Positions 11,062 to 21,158 of a stretch of DNA of 60,000 nt are shown here, in pieces (position 1 is the stretch's first letter; every line of letters begins with the position of its first letter). Made by a program: the position numbers and the translations under genes. The notes beneath the pieces were generated by a model that saw only the letters and a program-made list of their open reading frames with translations, ran no database searches and was not told the origin of the DNA. The stretch is from Symsagittifera roscoffensis (taxonomy: Eukaryota; Xenacoelomorpha; Acoela; Convolutidae): positions 71,199,617 through 71,259,616 of the forward strand of contig NC_087063.1 of assembly GCF_963678635.1 (NCBI RefSeq). Direction: 5' to 3'.

Positions 11062-12411
11062 GTACAGGGCGAGCAGCGCATTATGAAAATCTGAAGCCTC
11101 TTGTCCCATCTCCGGAGGACTGGTGCGTCCCGCAGAATATGGAGGGACTAGAGTACCTATTGGTAGAGCCAGCATGCGAAGTGAACGGGAAAAGCACCAG
11201 AGAACAGAATGATGGCAACGAGGACGTGAGCATGGACGATAATGAAAAGATAGAAGCAGGCTCAGATGCGGAATCCTTTGCGGAAGAAGACTGGAATGAC
11301 CTGAAGCAGGACGAGGTGCCAAAGTGGACAGAACTAGACTTGGCGATAACAGCAAGAACCAGGAGTGGCAATCGCAAACGGACAGGCATGATGTACAATA
11401 GGTACGGGGATGACTTCTTGGTTGACATGAAATAGCCTCTTAAGCGAAGAGTTACTGAGTGTGGGTGAATTGGTGGCCGACGATGAATGGCAAATTATCA
11501 ACGACAGCGAACATTACCCGCAAGAAGACTACTCCACACCAGAACAAAAAACAGATCTGAAGCAGGGCGAGATAGAAAGGAGGGAAAACACAAACTTGAG
11601 AACTCTAGAGTGGATGCGCGATGTCAAGAGCATAAGAGATGGAGAGCAAAGCATCCAGCAGGTCGACGTGTCAGCAGAAAAACGCGTGAAAATGAAAGAT
11701 CCCCTCTTCGGTTGGACAGCAACCGACAGGCCGCTTGAGATACCGCCAGATAATTTAGAACCAGCATCATCGACGGGGACGTCGATAAATATTTTTGTCC
11801 GGGGAGTGGGGGTAGGACTTACCCACACCGAAAATTTGATAATATAGAAAGTCAGAGAAGTGAGAGATACCAGTGGGCTGGAACTGGATGAGGAAGAGGC
11901 TGAGCCTACCATAGGACGAAACTTCAAAACAAAATTTGAGATACCCAATGAATACTCGGAGAACATCCTGATAATGGACAGCGACTTCATTTTGTCAGAC
12001 AGGTCTAGCGCGATCTGTATAACGCCGGACATGAGCTTCAAATCGAGACTAGAGGCCGACTTCAACAGTGAATATCAGAACGTGGAGTTTCTATTTAGAC
12101 AGATACCGGGGTTAGGAGGAATGGCGGCGCTTTTCCCATCAATTTCACAAGTCCCGGGTAAATACCTGTGCTTTCTAGTAACGAGGATCAATGAAAGGAA
12201 CACGATAGATCCTGAAGACGGGATGTTGGCACTATCGAGGCTGAGAGACTTCATGGTCGAAAGAAGGATAATGGAGGTCTCGATGCCGGTTTATGACCCA
12301 AATAGGGGCAAGTTGAGCCCAAGGGAGTTATACGCCATCCTACACGTGGTCTTCGCAGAAACGGAGATGATGGTACACCTACACAAAAAATTCTACTTGA
12401 GTATCGCCTGA
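11062..12411 (+). pseudogene. Element A post-integrase ORF with a macro-like domain
   Basis: Frames 11058-11435, 11461-11847 and 11860-12411 together match the single element B ORF at 37772-38938. The first part is the tail of the integrase C-terminal module (STGRAAHYENLKP) and an acidic linker. The last about 180 residues have the layout of a Poa1-like macro domain: a strand-loop segment (SSAICITPDMSFKSRLEADF), a PGKYLCFLVTR strand, a helix, a VYDPNRGKLSP loop and a final Phe-rich helix-strand end. Macro domains bind or hydrolyse ADP-ribose derivatives. The assignment is my pattern reading and unconfirmed. A TAG at 11846-11848 interrupts this copy. Confidence 0.45.
11769..11845 (+). promoter_or_regulatory. 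Conserved two-hairpin block, element A copy
   Basis: About 76 nt nearly identical to 38345-38420 (reverse strand) of element B, with four mismatches and a 40-nt identical run, while flanking coding sequence is far more diverged. It can form hairpin 1 at 11769-11786 (7-bp stem ATCGACG/CGTCGAT with a GGGA loop) and hairpin 2 at 11806-11826 (GTGGG..GTA/TACCCAC with a two-base bulge). The decamer GTCCGGGGAG (11797-11806) lies between them. A cis-acting RNA or DNA role is inferred. Confidence 0.55.
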
Positions 12412-12800
12412 GTTACGGGCGGACAATCGAGGTCTCGAGTTAGGTACATGGGGATCTCAACTTAGGTAAAAAGGGGCGCGAATCACGTAGACGGATTTTA
12501 ATGTAATTGGCATGACAATTAAAATCTTAAAGAATTAATGATGCTATTCTGCAATTCTACATAAAATTATTCTGCATGCTCTTAAAACTTACAATTGAAC
12601 TATTTTAGTAGAATAGATAATAGGATAATGTTTTAAACACAATGATGGGGGTTTAGGTTAGGAGCAGAAAATCTTAGTCTAAAAATGGATCTTATTTTCA
12701 AATCGAGAGTAAAACTGAGTTGACAACCTAGCCGCACTCATTTGAAAAGAAAAAGAAGGCCTTGAACAAGTTTACGATCAGCATTATTCGAAGGGAGAAA
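12412..12800 (+). other. Non-coding gap between pol and the accessory module
   Basis: AT-rich, with no ORF of note. Element B has a similar gap at 37372-37771, so the accessory ORFs are not simply continuous with pol. Confidence 0.5.
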
Positions 12801-12886
12801 TTTCTCAAGTTCTCAAGTTGGTTGGTAAGGTAAGATCTCAAGTTGGTTGACAAGGTAGTTCTCAAGTTGGTTGACAAGGTAAGATC
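12801..12886 (+). repeat. Short tandem repeat just upstream of X1
   Basis: Three imperfect copies of a 27-28 bp unit containing CTCAAGTTGGTTG and AAGGTAAGAT, ending 17 nt before the X1 ATG at 12904. AAGGTAAGAT resembles a 5' splice-site consensus, but a donor at this position is not expected to serve the downstream ORF. Its role is unknown. Confidence 0.75.
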
Positions 12887-12903
12887 ATCTAGAGATTGTG
12901 ATA

Positions 12904-14036
12904 ATGGCAGATCGCTTTTGGAAATCTATGCCTGCAGCACTCAAGATACCTACGCTCAATGAGCTATACAAACTCATGAGGGATCTGAACTACACCCAAG
13001 TCGATGAGAGGATGGCAGTGATGTTGAACGCCATCCTGCAGTTAGAGGCGCAGGGTGAATGCAGGGAGTCAGCGACAGAAGCTGTTTTGATGGTTGGCTA
13101 CACGACAGAGGGGATATCCAATCAAGAGCAGACCAGATGGTTGTCCTGGAATGTGGATGGAGGCGTGAGGGGATTCGACTTGGCGAGAAATCCTGGCTTG
13201 AGCAACAACATGGAATACGGCGCGGGGGACTTCCCACTAACAACCAGGCCACCGGCAAGATCTGCGGGCCAGTCCACGAGTAAACCACCGTCTATGATAC
13301 GGTCACAACAGACGGAGGAAGTATATCCGGACCTCAGTAACCTGAAGAGGGAACTGGAGAGGGCGCAGTGGGAGGGAGACAAGGCGAATCGTGACCGGGA
13401 TGGTGCGAAGCTCCGGAGGGACCAGACGAACCTGGAAAGAGATCAAGCGGTCCTAGAGAGGGATCAAGCGAGGCTTGAACTTAGTATGATAAGGACAGAG
13501 TACCAACAAGAGCAGAAGGTAAGCGAGAATGAGGCGAACTGCGAGCAGTTGAAGTCTGAACTCGAAAAGGTCCAGCGGCGACAACGAGAAATCGCGAGAC
13601 AAAAGGAAAAGGGAACCAGGACCACAGAACGAGCAGCTTCAGGGTCAAGGTCAGAATCACGGATGGAGTTGGATTCAACTTGGACCGAGCGGCTCAGGAG
13701 CACATCAATGAGGGACTGGAAGTATGGATACCACCCGAGCCAGTGTCCTCCGTGCGTGGTTTGGAGGCCCAACCAATACGCCCACTGATGGAGGTAGCAC
13801 TGCCGGGATACACCCCGAGTTCAACCCCGAACAGCAGCCAAGTTAGCGGCAGTTCATCACGTCTCAAGGAATTACACGATAGGCTGCAGTTGGGAACCCG
13901 TGACGACTCAACAAGAGTGGAGCGACCCCCTACTTGGAGAGACCAACCAGTCAGGAGCGTGGTGATCGCAAGCTACAAAAAGAATACAGACGGCAGATAC
14001 CACAGACACGACCGTATCGATTGGACCACGGCCTAG
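12904..14036 (+). pseudogene. Accessory X1, helical N-domain plus coiled coil (element A)
   Basis: It starts at ATG 12904 (MADRFWKSM), not at the GTG two codons earlier. The first about 110 residues match element B X1 (37371 downward) in pattern: an alternating helical domain with MLNAILQLE against LLNALINIL, then TEAVLMVGY against TEVLLMAAY, then a WLSWN/VMRWRN segment. From about residue 140 a long coiled coil with RDQxxLE heptad-like repeats follows. The frame 12904-13788 is open; the homology then moves to 13680-14036, where a low-complexity PSS/TPNSS linker runs toward the SGNH domain. A Gag-like or structural role is possible but unproven. I do not recognise the family. Confidence 0.6.
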
Positions 14037-15169
14037 CGGGCGAGAAGGGATTGCTTCCACGACGCGTCATGGGCCGAGTACTACGCACAGCCGAGAATAC
14101 CGGAGGGTGCAGTCCACTTAATCATAGGGGCAGCCTGATACGAGTGTTGACCCGGATCCAGTCGCATTGGCAGACTGGATTCTTGAGCTTTTCTGGAGCC
14201 GCAACACCTCAGATATTGGCATCACTTGAAATATTAGACATGGTGAAAATGTACGCGGTGACTCTGATGATGGGAACCAATGACGTGTCCAGAGGTGAAT
14301 CGAGAAAAGTATTGAGGCTACATGAGAAGATTAGCTGCATCCTTGAGGAGTTGAGGATTCAGATGGATCCGGCTATACTCACGATTTGCACCGTCCTTTA
14401 TAACATGAAGGCCGATCAGCATTCGATGGAAATGAACGAGAAGGTGCGCAACATCAACGAAATAATTAGACAAATACAGAGGATGGCTGAATGGCGTCTT
14501 CCAGAAACACATAAATACACTGGAAGCGGATCTGCTGGAATTGGCCCAGTTCACCTTCGGTCCACCCCCGGTACCCCTTTTTTTGCCACGAGATCCCTGT
14601 CCAATTGCCTGGGAGTGAGAGCCGATTCGAGAGATAGCTCAAGGAGGATAACCAGTTCGGTGGTATCCTCAGTGGTGGTGGTAGATCACAAGAGAGTGGA
14701 AAAACCGACGGAGACGAGCCGGACACGATATCTAGAGAGGATAAAGGAATTGGACCTGGAAGATCTGGAATGCAGACAGGAGTTGGCGGAGACCCTGGAA
14801 CTCAAGCACGTGTCACATGAGGACTTGAGTCGTCACCATTGTGTGGATTGGTTGAAGGCCCATGAAGCACACTTCTCGAGAACGAGGATAATGGAGACGG
14901 CGGATCTGACCGGGATTCCTCTGAAATCAATAATGGGACCGATCAATTATAGGCCACTCAAGCTGTTGGGGAGTCATCGTGGAGCCCCCCAAACACCGAA
15001 CAGATTGGCTACTCCTGCGCAGCTGAGGATAGTGGACAAATTACTCGATCCGAAAGACATGGGACTCCCAGATGCTGCCTATGAAGGCGGAAAATTAGCA
15101 AACGACTCAAGATACGGAAGACCCTGTGGGAACGCACAGTTGGCCAAGACATTGGCGGTCTATGACTGA
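14037..15169 (+). pseudogene. Accessory SGNH-like domain 1 (element A)
   Basis: The sequence around 14125-14290 gives a block-I-like segment ending GSLIRVLTRI and the block III motif MGTNDVSRGE, both aligned with the element B domain (LGDSLVRVL, VGTNDISRG). SGNH hydrolases use Ser from block I, Asn from GxND and an Asp-x-x-His pair to hydrolyse esters. In this copy block I is damaged by a frame change in a G run near 14130 and the final D-x-x-H is not clear, so it should be inactive. The rest of the frame up to 15169 is a charged region that matches the middle of the element B 615-residue ORF (ITGVDWLIAARIN against HHCVDWLKAHEAH). Confidence 0.55.
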
Positions 15170-15982
15170 TCGGATCCAGGAGCCGCAAGAGTAATCTGTT
15201 GGCCGAAGCTGTTTTGGCCAGAGACCCTAGTGTACCTGCTGCCTGGTGCAGAATTGAACCAGATGATGACTCTGGTGGTGGCAATCAAATCAGAATTGCT
15301 GCGAAGCGGAGCTGCTGCTGTTTGCTGGAATGAATGATCACTTGCATGCGGCGGGGCTTCCGGAGCATCTGAAAAGTGATGCACCGACGCCCAAGAAGGT
15401 CTTGGAAGCTATTCAGACATTGTTTGCGGCAATGAATGAGGTGCAAGAGAATGTGACTTCTCGATTCGGAGCCAAGACAAAGGTGGCGTTTACAACGTCC
15501 CCGGGGTACGCAAGGATGCCGCCGGCGTTGCAATTTGTGTACGCTATATTGATCCTCATAGCGGAGGGGAACGAGTGGCGGGTGTTGATGGCAGCCCCCA
15601 ATCGAGAGCTGGAACCCACGAACTTGAGACTTCTGAAGTCGGAATTGGCAGCGGATGGGCGTACGTATCTCATGCCTTGAGGGGATTCTACGAGTTGGTA
15701 GACAGGTTGGACGAGGTCCTATTACTTGAGATTTCGAATTTCGCTCGACAATTGAAGTTCAGTTCGGAAATAAGGGATGATCATTGGATAATAAGCCACC
15801 TAACAGCCGGCCTATGGTTCCACCAGCAAAACTGCGGCCGAGAAACAATTAGAAGCAATGGCATACCGGCTGACACAAGAGAGAGGCAGGTGGCCGTTCC
15901 TGAGCCCAAGGCTCGAGAATGCTACGGACAAGACGCGGGAGAATGCTCCACCTCTCGTCAAGCAGTAATGGGAATTTCTTGA
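15170..15982 (+). pseudogene. Accessory SGNH-like domain 2 (element A), fragmented
   Basis: In pieces it matches element B residues 215-460 of the ORF at 34207-36054. The clearest landmark is GMNDHLHAAGLPEHL near 15332 (B has AGINDHLHSR), followed by TTSPGYARMPPALQFVYA and AAPNRELEPTNLRLLKSEL. The GxND-type block is kept but the region before 15330 is shifted and the frame ends at 15680; 15575-15982 continues in another frame. The function may be catalytic or only structural. Confidence 0.5.
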
Positions 15983-15995
15983 GGGGCAGCTGGAG

Positions 15996-17100
15996 ATGGC
16001 AGAGAGTAAGGAAATGACGATGGGGAGATTCGTCACAGCGGCTAACGAAGTCACCGTCGGAAGACTCTGGAGGGAGCATGCCAAAGACGAGCTGAGAACG
16101 AGGAAAGATCACGAAATCTTGAGATTCTTGAGTCCTTATTGGGAGAAGAAGTACATGGCTAAAGTGTTCTATGCAAAGGACACCATATTCGAAGCCTTCG
16201 TGCAAGAGCTGTTGAATATGCCCATAAACCTCTTACTGGCCCTGTACTTGGTTTATCCCAGGTACCTGTTTAACATGGGTCCAGCATACATGTTTAGCAG
16301 AGGAGTGGAGACGCTTCGGATTGGCGGGTACCTGACGCTAGTGCTCTTGACTCATGGTGAACTGGTGGCGTTTCATCGGTTGATGAAATATGGGGAGCCT
16401 CTGTCGATGAGGAAAACCCACCCAAGTGTCGATACCTACTCTTACAAGTGCGCTGCCGGACTGAAGACGTTGCTGGTGGAGTATCTTCTCATGCAATACC
16501 GACACTTGGCTGGCGAAGAACGGAATCCCAAGACGAGAGATGAATGGAGAGAGGCGAATGTTGGTATCCCTCTGCTGACTGATCTGTGCTTGGCCATGAG
16601 ATCTGACGCGTTGGGAGTGATCAGGAGGCTTGACGAGGTCGTAACTTGTATCTACGGGCCAGCGGTGACGTATGCCTTTCCGGATCCTCTCGTGGCAGCA
16701 TATCGCAACTCAGTGGTACAAATGAGCCTCATAAGCGTACTAGATGGGACGGCGTTAAATTGGTACCGACAAGAGGTGCTGAGGGCATGAATGAGTGACA
16801 CAGTGCTCTTCGGGAGGATAAAGGGTCCGAGTTGGTGGTGTTTAATTTCCGGGGGCAGCTACAATGTAGAATGGGGGGAAGCGTGAAGGCACATTGAAAC
16901 TTACCCCAAGTTCGAGAATTTGAATCCTTTGACGGCAGACAGGAGAGGAATCTTGAGAATCCCGGCGTGGAAGGGGTGCTTCGAACTGGTGAAAAGGAGC
17001 TAGAAATGACTCTGGAGAAGTCAATTTTGTCCACCTCGTCCCCGAGTTCCCGATAGCCAGGAGAATGACCTTGGGGATGAAAGGCCCTCTGGTATCCCAT
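15996..17100 (+). pseudogene. Accessory X3, conserved hydrophobic YGPA domain (element A)
   Basis: The 264-codon frame 15996-16790 is about 85% identical, by eye, to element C (58928-60000). It has a hydrophobic helix-rich N-part (NLLLALYLVYPRYLFNMGPA), GYLTLVLLTHGELVAFHRL, and the segment TCIYGPAVTYAFPDP, which in element B reads TVIYGPAITFAFPDV. The C-part (16790-17100) is degraded. The hydrophobic stretches contain charged residues and look like buried helices more than membrane anchors, and I see no signal peptide. No family is recognised. Confidence 0.6.
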
Positions 17101-17102
17101 CC

Positions 17103-18575
17103 TTGGACGCCAGAAGTGCAGTGGAGAAACAGCAGAGGGAGTTCACCGATGGCTGGGATCCCGTTTTTATCGGACATACAGCAGCAGTTTACTTCCACAC
17201 TTGCTACATCAAGATAAACTCATGGACAACACAAGCAAAGAAGATGAGGGGCTCAATGCCTCCAAAGTTCGAGGTTCGGGACAACTTGAGAAAGCTCGAT
17301 CAAGCGGACCTAGAGAACATGCTGCCAGTTTGGGACGATGGAAGAATGATTGTGGAGGAAGGACACCTAGCCTTGAAAGATGAAATGAAGTTTGCCACGA
17401 GGAAGTATCGAGCACCTTTCGGGCTGGAGCAACTAGAGATAAAGAAGAGGAGAAGGAGCTAGAGGCTGCTGGCCCCTTATATGTAGCCCTCACCGATTAC
17501 AAGAAGCAGAACCCAACTACACCCTCACCCCTGTCAGTAGGCACCCCTGGAGATAAGAGAAGCGGTCTCGTGGAGACGAGGTTTAGAGACGTATTTGAAA
17601 GAAGGAGAGCTGAATCAGAAGGGGAGAGCATGGATGAGACTCTCAGTGAAGCAAGAGAAGAAATGGAGGTGAGGAATACGCCTGAGCCGAAACCAGCGGG
17701 GAAGGATTTCACCACCCAGGAACTGCTGCAGGACTTGAGTGGAGAAGATTGGACGAATACGGCCACACCACCCCTGACATCATCCCCTCGCAGAAACCTG
17801 GAACTACTCTTGAGCGGTGAAACCTCCAACATGGAGATGATTATCTTGAGTGCCAAAGAGAGTAAGAAGAATACCTTCGAGGGCAATAAATGGATGTTCC
17901 TGAGTACATTGTATGAGAAGACGTGGCTAGAATTCTCGAGTGATTTTAACCAGAAAGCGGAGACCGAGGCTACACTGGAGAATTTCAAAGAAGAATTGTG
18001 GGACACAGTGGTAAAGTTCCGGGAACCAGTTCTGATGGGCACCGGACTGGATGAAAAGGCCAGAAAGGAGTTGTTGGATAAGATGATCAAGCTGCGAGAA
18101 ACGGAGCAGAAAACCAAATATGATGAATGTAAAGACAGCTCTGCTCTGAAACAAAAAATTGACGATAAAATCATTAAAAGTAAAGGTGAGAATTAGCTTA
18201 AGACTAGTAATATGATTAAGGATATTGATATTCTTAAGGCTCGAGTAAGGGGGGGGGGGCAAAAGTCGGAAGGGTTGGAACGGGACAAAGATGTCGAATC
18301 AGTGATGATAGTGACGACGCCCCAAGCAAAGGTGTGAAGTCCCGAAAGAGAAAAAGGGAAGTAGAGGAGTTGAATAGCCCGTCGGCGGATGCTGTCTCTG
18401 AGAAGAATTTGAGGGAGACTGCTCCCATGATTCTAGCGCGGTGGAAGACTGCGGCCTACAAGTGTAGCTCCGAACCAAGGAGGCTGGCCGAAGTGGTGAA
18501 AGAGATAGAGGTCTCGATGAGTCTCGCAACGGAAGAAGACTTCAGAACTCAGAATGCAAGCTCGAAAAAGGGTTA
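17103..18575 (+). pseudogene. Accessory X4, linker and acidic low-complexity region with NLS-like patch (element A)
   Basis: It begins with the end of X3 (FTDGWDPVFIGHTAAVYFH, near 17140) and KYRAPFGLEQLE. It then runs through an acidic Ser/Thr/Pro-rich segment (17570-18196) with a conserved helical stretch (LWDTVVKFREP, GTGLDEKARKELL). Near 18345 it carries KSRKRKREVE, a nuclear-localisation-like basic patch also present in element C (KTRKRKREVE) and, in changed form, in B (AKRKRVEEV). A TAG at 18573-18575 ends the frame where C continues with Ser. Confidence 0.6.
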
Positions 18576-21102
18576 GACGAATGGACAAACATGGGAAGTG
18601 GATGGTGGCAAAAAATGGATCTCGAGCGAGTCTAGTATTTTATCAACAAGAAGAGATTTTATTGAGACAACAAGCGTCTAGAATTTTATCAGATGCTGGT
18701 ACAGCATATCGCCAGAGATAATTCCGGTTTGAGTCTGGCGAGAAGAAAAGATTCCACATGTTTCTTGAGGTGGATAATTTCCGTAATGACCAATAGTACT
18801 GTCCAAGCGTGTCATCAGAAGGCCATGGGGAGCAAAACTCTGGCGAGGAGAGTCTCCGCTGTCATACTGAATGTGTACCAGAGTACGGGGATTGAGAAGT
18901 AAGGTCACTCAAGGCAATCTCTAGAGAATCATGGGAAACTTGATGAAATACGGAGATTCTACAACAAGAAAATCGAAGAGGGGCATGGTGTGCATCGTAA
19001 CTTGGCCTCGGCTGAGGATTACTCAGCAAACGGGGAGAATACCTATATGTATCTGGAGTAATGGGGATAGCATACAACCCTTTCTTGGATTCAGAGGCCG
19101 GGAGCGCTCACAGGAATCACGAAGTGACGGAGCTGTTGAAGTTTTGGACAGAGAAGATAATAAAAATTGTTTCAATGGAAAAGAAGGAACCGAGCCTGGG
19201 CCTGCTACTTGAGACGACGCCCAAGGTAATGAGCGTGCCGCGCTCGAACAAGATAGTGGAATTGAAAATGGGGAATAGAAATGGCATGATGACTACGAAT
19301 TTGGGAATGGTTTGGAAGTTGCTGAGACCCTCCTGGTGCCCACATCCCCAAGCAAGCTTGATTGAAGAAATCACGGAACGAGTGAGGCTAACACCGACAA
19401 AAGATGAAGATTTGGGAACTCTGAATGTGATACACAAACTGATCCTACCGCAGAGTAAAGAGTCGGGCGAGGCAATGAGTAAGCTAGGATCAGTAAAGAA
19501 GTTGGAACCCGGTAGTTGTCTTGACTTGACATGCGGAGGCGGAGAGCACACTTGTGATGGCCGATCATGTGTCAGAATACAGTCTTTCCAGAGAGAGGAC
19601 CTAGTCGCTTGGTTTGGCGACGTAACAGAAAGAGAGAAGAGCGAAGTGCAGATAGTGGCTGAGTGCTACACGAACACTCCGGTGAATATAGCAACGGCGC
19701 TGGTGTTCTTTTCAAGGATGTGTAGTTTGCAATCACTGGAGATGCTGGAGTCTGAGCACCATTTGGTGACAGTATTGAGCGTCAAGTCGTGGCCAGGGGC
19801 GTTGCAAACAACCCAGAAACACATCAGAGGCTGGAGGATTGGTCTTGAGGTGGAAATGGATTTTCCCGTGAGCGAGGCTTACGGTCTGCCAGTAAATGCA
19901 AAATCTTTGTCGGGATCAGTAATAGCCAACCTATGTGGCAGCCACTATACATTACACATGGCGATGGTAGAGGTATCCAGCCAAATGATATTAGTTGACA
20001 AAGCCTTCTCGGTACCCAAGTGCGTACGACTGGCTCGAATGTCGCATCATTTTCATAGGTTGTTGAAGAAGATCCTGGGAACTGTGCCTAGGGAACAAAC
20101 AGAGTACTTGAGTGAAGTCTGGAGAGAAGAACTCTTGAGTTTGGAAGGCGAAAACACAAGTGACTTCGAGAGACAGAATATCACCGGAAAGCCGATGAAT
20201 AGTGTCCCAGCACAAGAGGAGAATGATACAACACATGAGAAGATGATGGAATCGGAACCTCTGCTGGAAGCTTCGGGAGAACGCAATCTCCGGAGCATCG
20301 ACATTACACATGGGGAATGCCCATGCCATTGCTTGGCGCAGACAGTGTGGTACCCGGAACACTCAAACCTCTGTTTAGTGCGAGCCGTGGAAGAAGTTAG
20401 GTCGATCGGATTACCCGATCATCGACAGAAGGTAACCATCTTGGTAATGAACACTACGTTGGCGTTGCGATTGATCGAGGAGTATGTGACGAAATACCGG
20501 AAATCGAAGACACCAACGGCGGAATCGATTTACGCTAATGATTATAGCAGTAGACTTGAGTTGTGTGAGACGGCGTGCAAGGTATTGGCCATTACTATGG
20601 AGGTCAGGCGCGTATGGAGCAGCATAAGGTTCTTCCCGTGGTTTCCAGCGACATTGACATCTTGATTGTATTTGGTGACGGAAGACCACATGAAAAAACA
20701 TCGTAAAGAATATTGGCAGTTCCTGGCAGAGATAGGACCGGAAGCCTTCAAGAGACCTTTGCTGACCCATCAAAATGCGATCACGACAGGTTGGAAAAGA
20801 GTCGGTAGTGTGTCTACAGATAATACCAAAGCGAGAGAATCGATACTGAGGAGGACTTGGCGAAGAACGTGAGCCTGAGCCTGCACAATTCCTTTTGCTT
20901 GAACAGAGAATCGAAAGTGAAAGGTTTATCAAATCAGGCAATGAGGTTGCAAGAGCAGAGGGAGTGGATGCGATCCTTCGAACAACTAAAAGCGTGGGAA
21001 GAGATCGTAATCAGCTCCGATGATGAGGAAGCGCTGCTAAGGCAGATCACGGTGTCAAACTCATCAGGGCCTAGCAGCTCAAAGGCTAGGAATACCAAAT
21101 GA
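18576..21102 (+). pseudogene. Accessory X5, large Cys-motif protein, N-terminally deleted (element A)
   Basis: Frames 18693-18902, 19061-20665 and 20666-21102 match the intact element C protein (54722-57451) from about its residue 150 to its end. About 110 N-terminal residues of X5 are missing: the X4 end is joined at 18620-18690, next to a TCTAG-ATTTTATCA direct repeat, to QHIARDNSGLSLARRKD. The conserved cluster SCLDLTCGGGEHTCDGRSC (C-x4-C-x6-C-x4-C, near 19515) and HGECPCHCLAQ (near 20315) could bind metal. The C-terminus is charged with an SSDDEE stretch. The function is unknown. Confidence 0.65.
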
Positions 21103-21134
21103 GCAGGGGGATCAATGAGAGTTTCTTGAGTCTT

Positions 21135-21152
21135 GAGAGGGAAGGAAAGGGG
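21135..21152 (+). other. Polypurine tract of element A
   Basis: GAGAGGGAAGGAAAGGGG lies just before the 3' LTR start, 33 nt after the X5 stop. Element C has the equivalent tract at 54678-54691. It should prime plus-strand DNA synthesis. Confidence 0.75.
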
Positions 21153-21158
21153 CTTGAG

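Noticed and set aside
13934-15169. A 411-codon ORF as one intact SGNH protein in A
   Set aside because: The first 60 codons and the region after about 14480 do not match element B in that frame; shifts near 14130 and 14490 show it is a mosaic.
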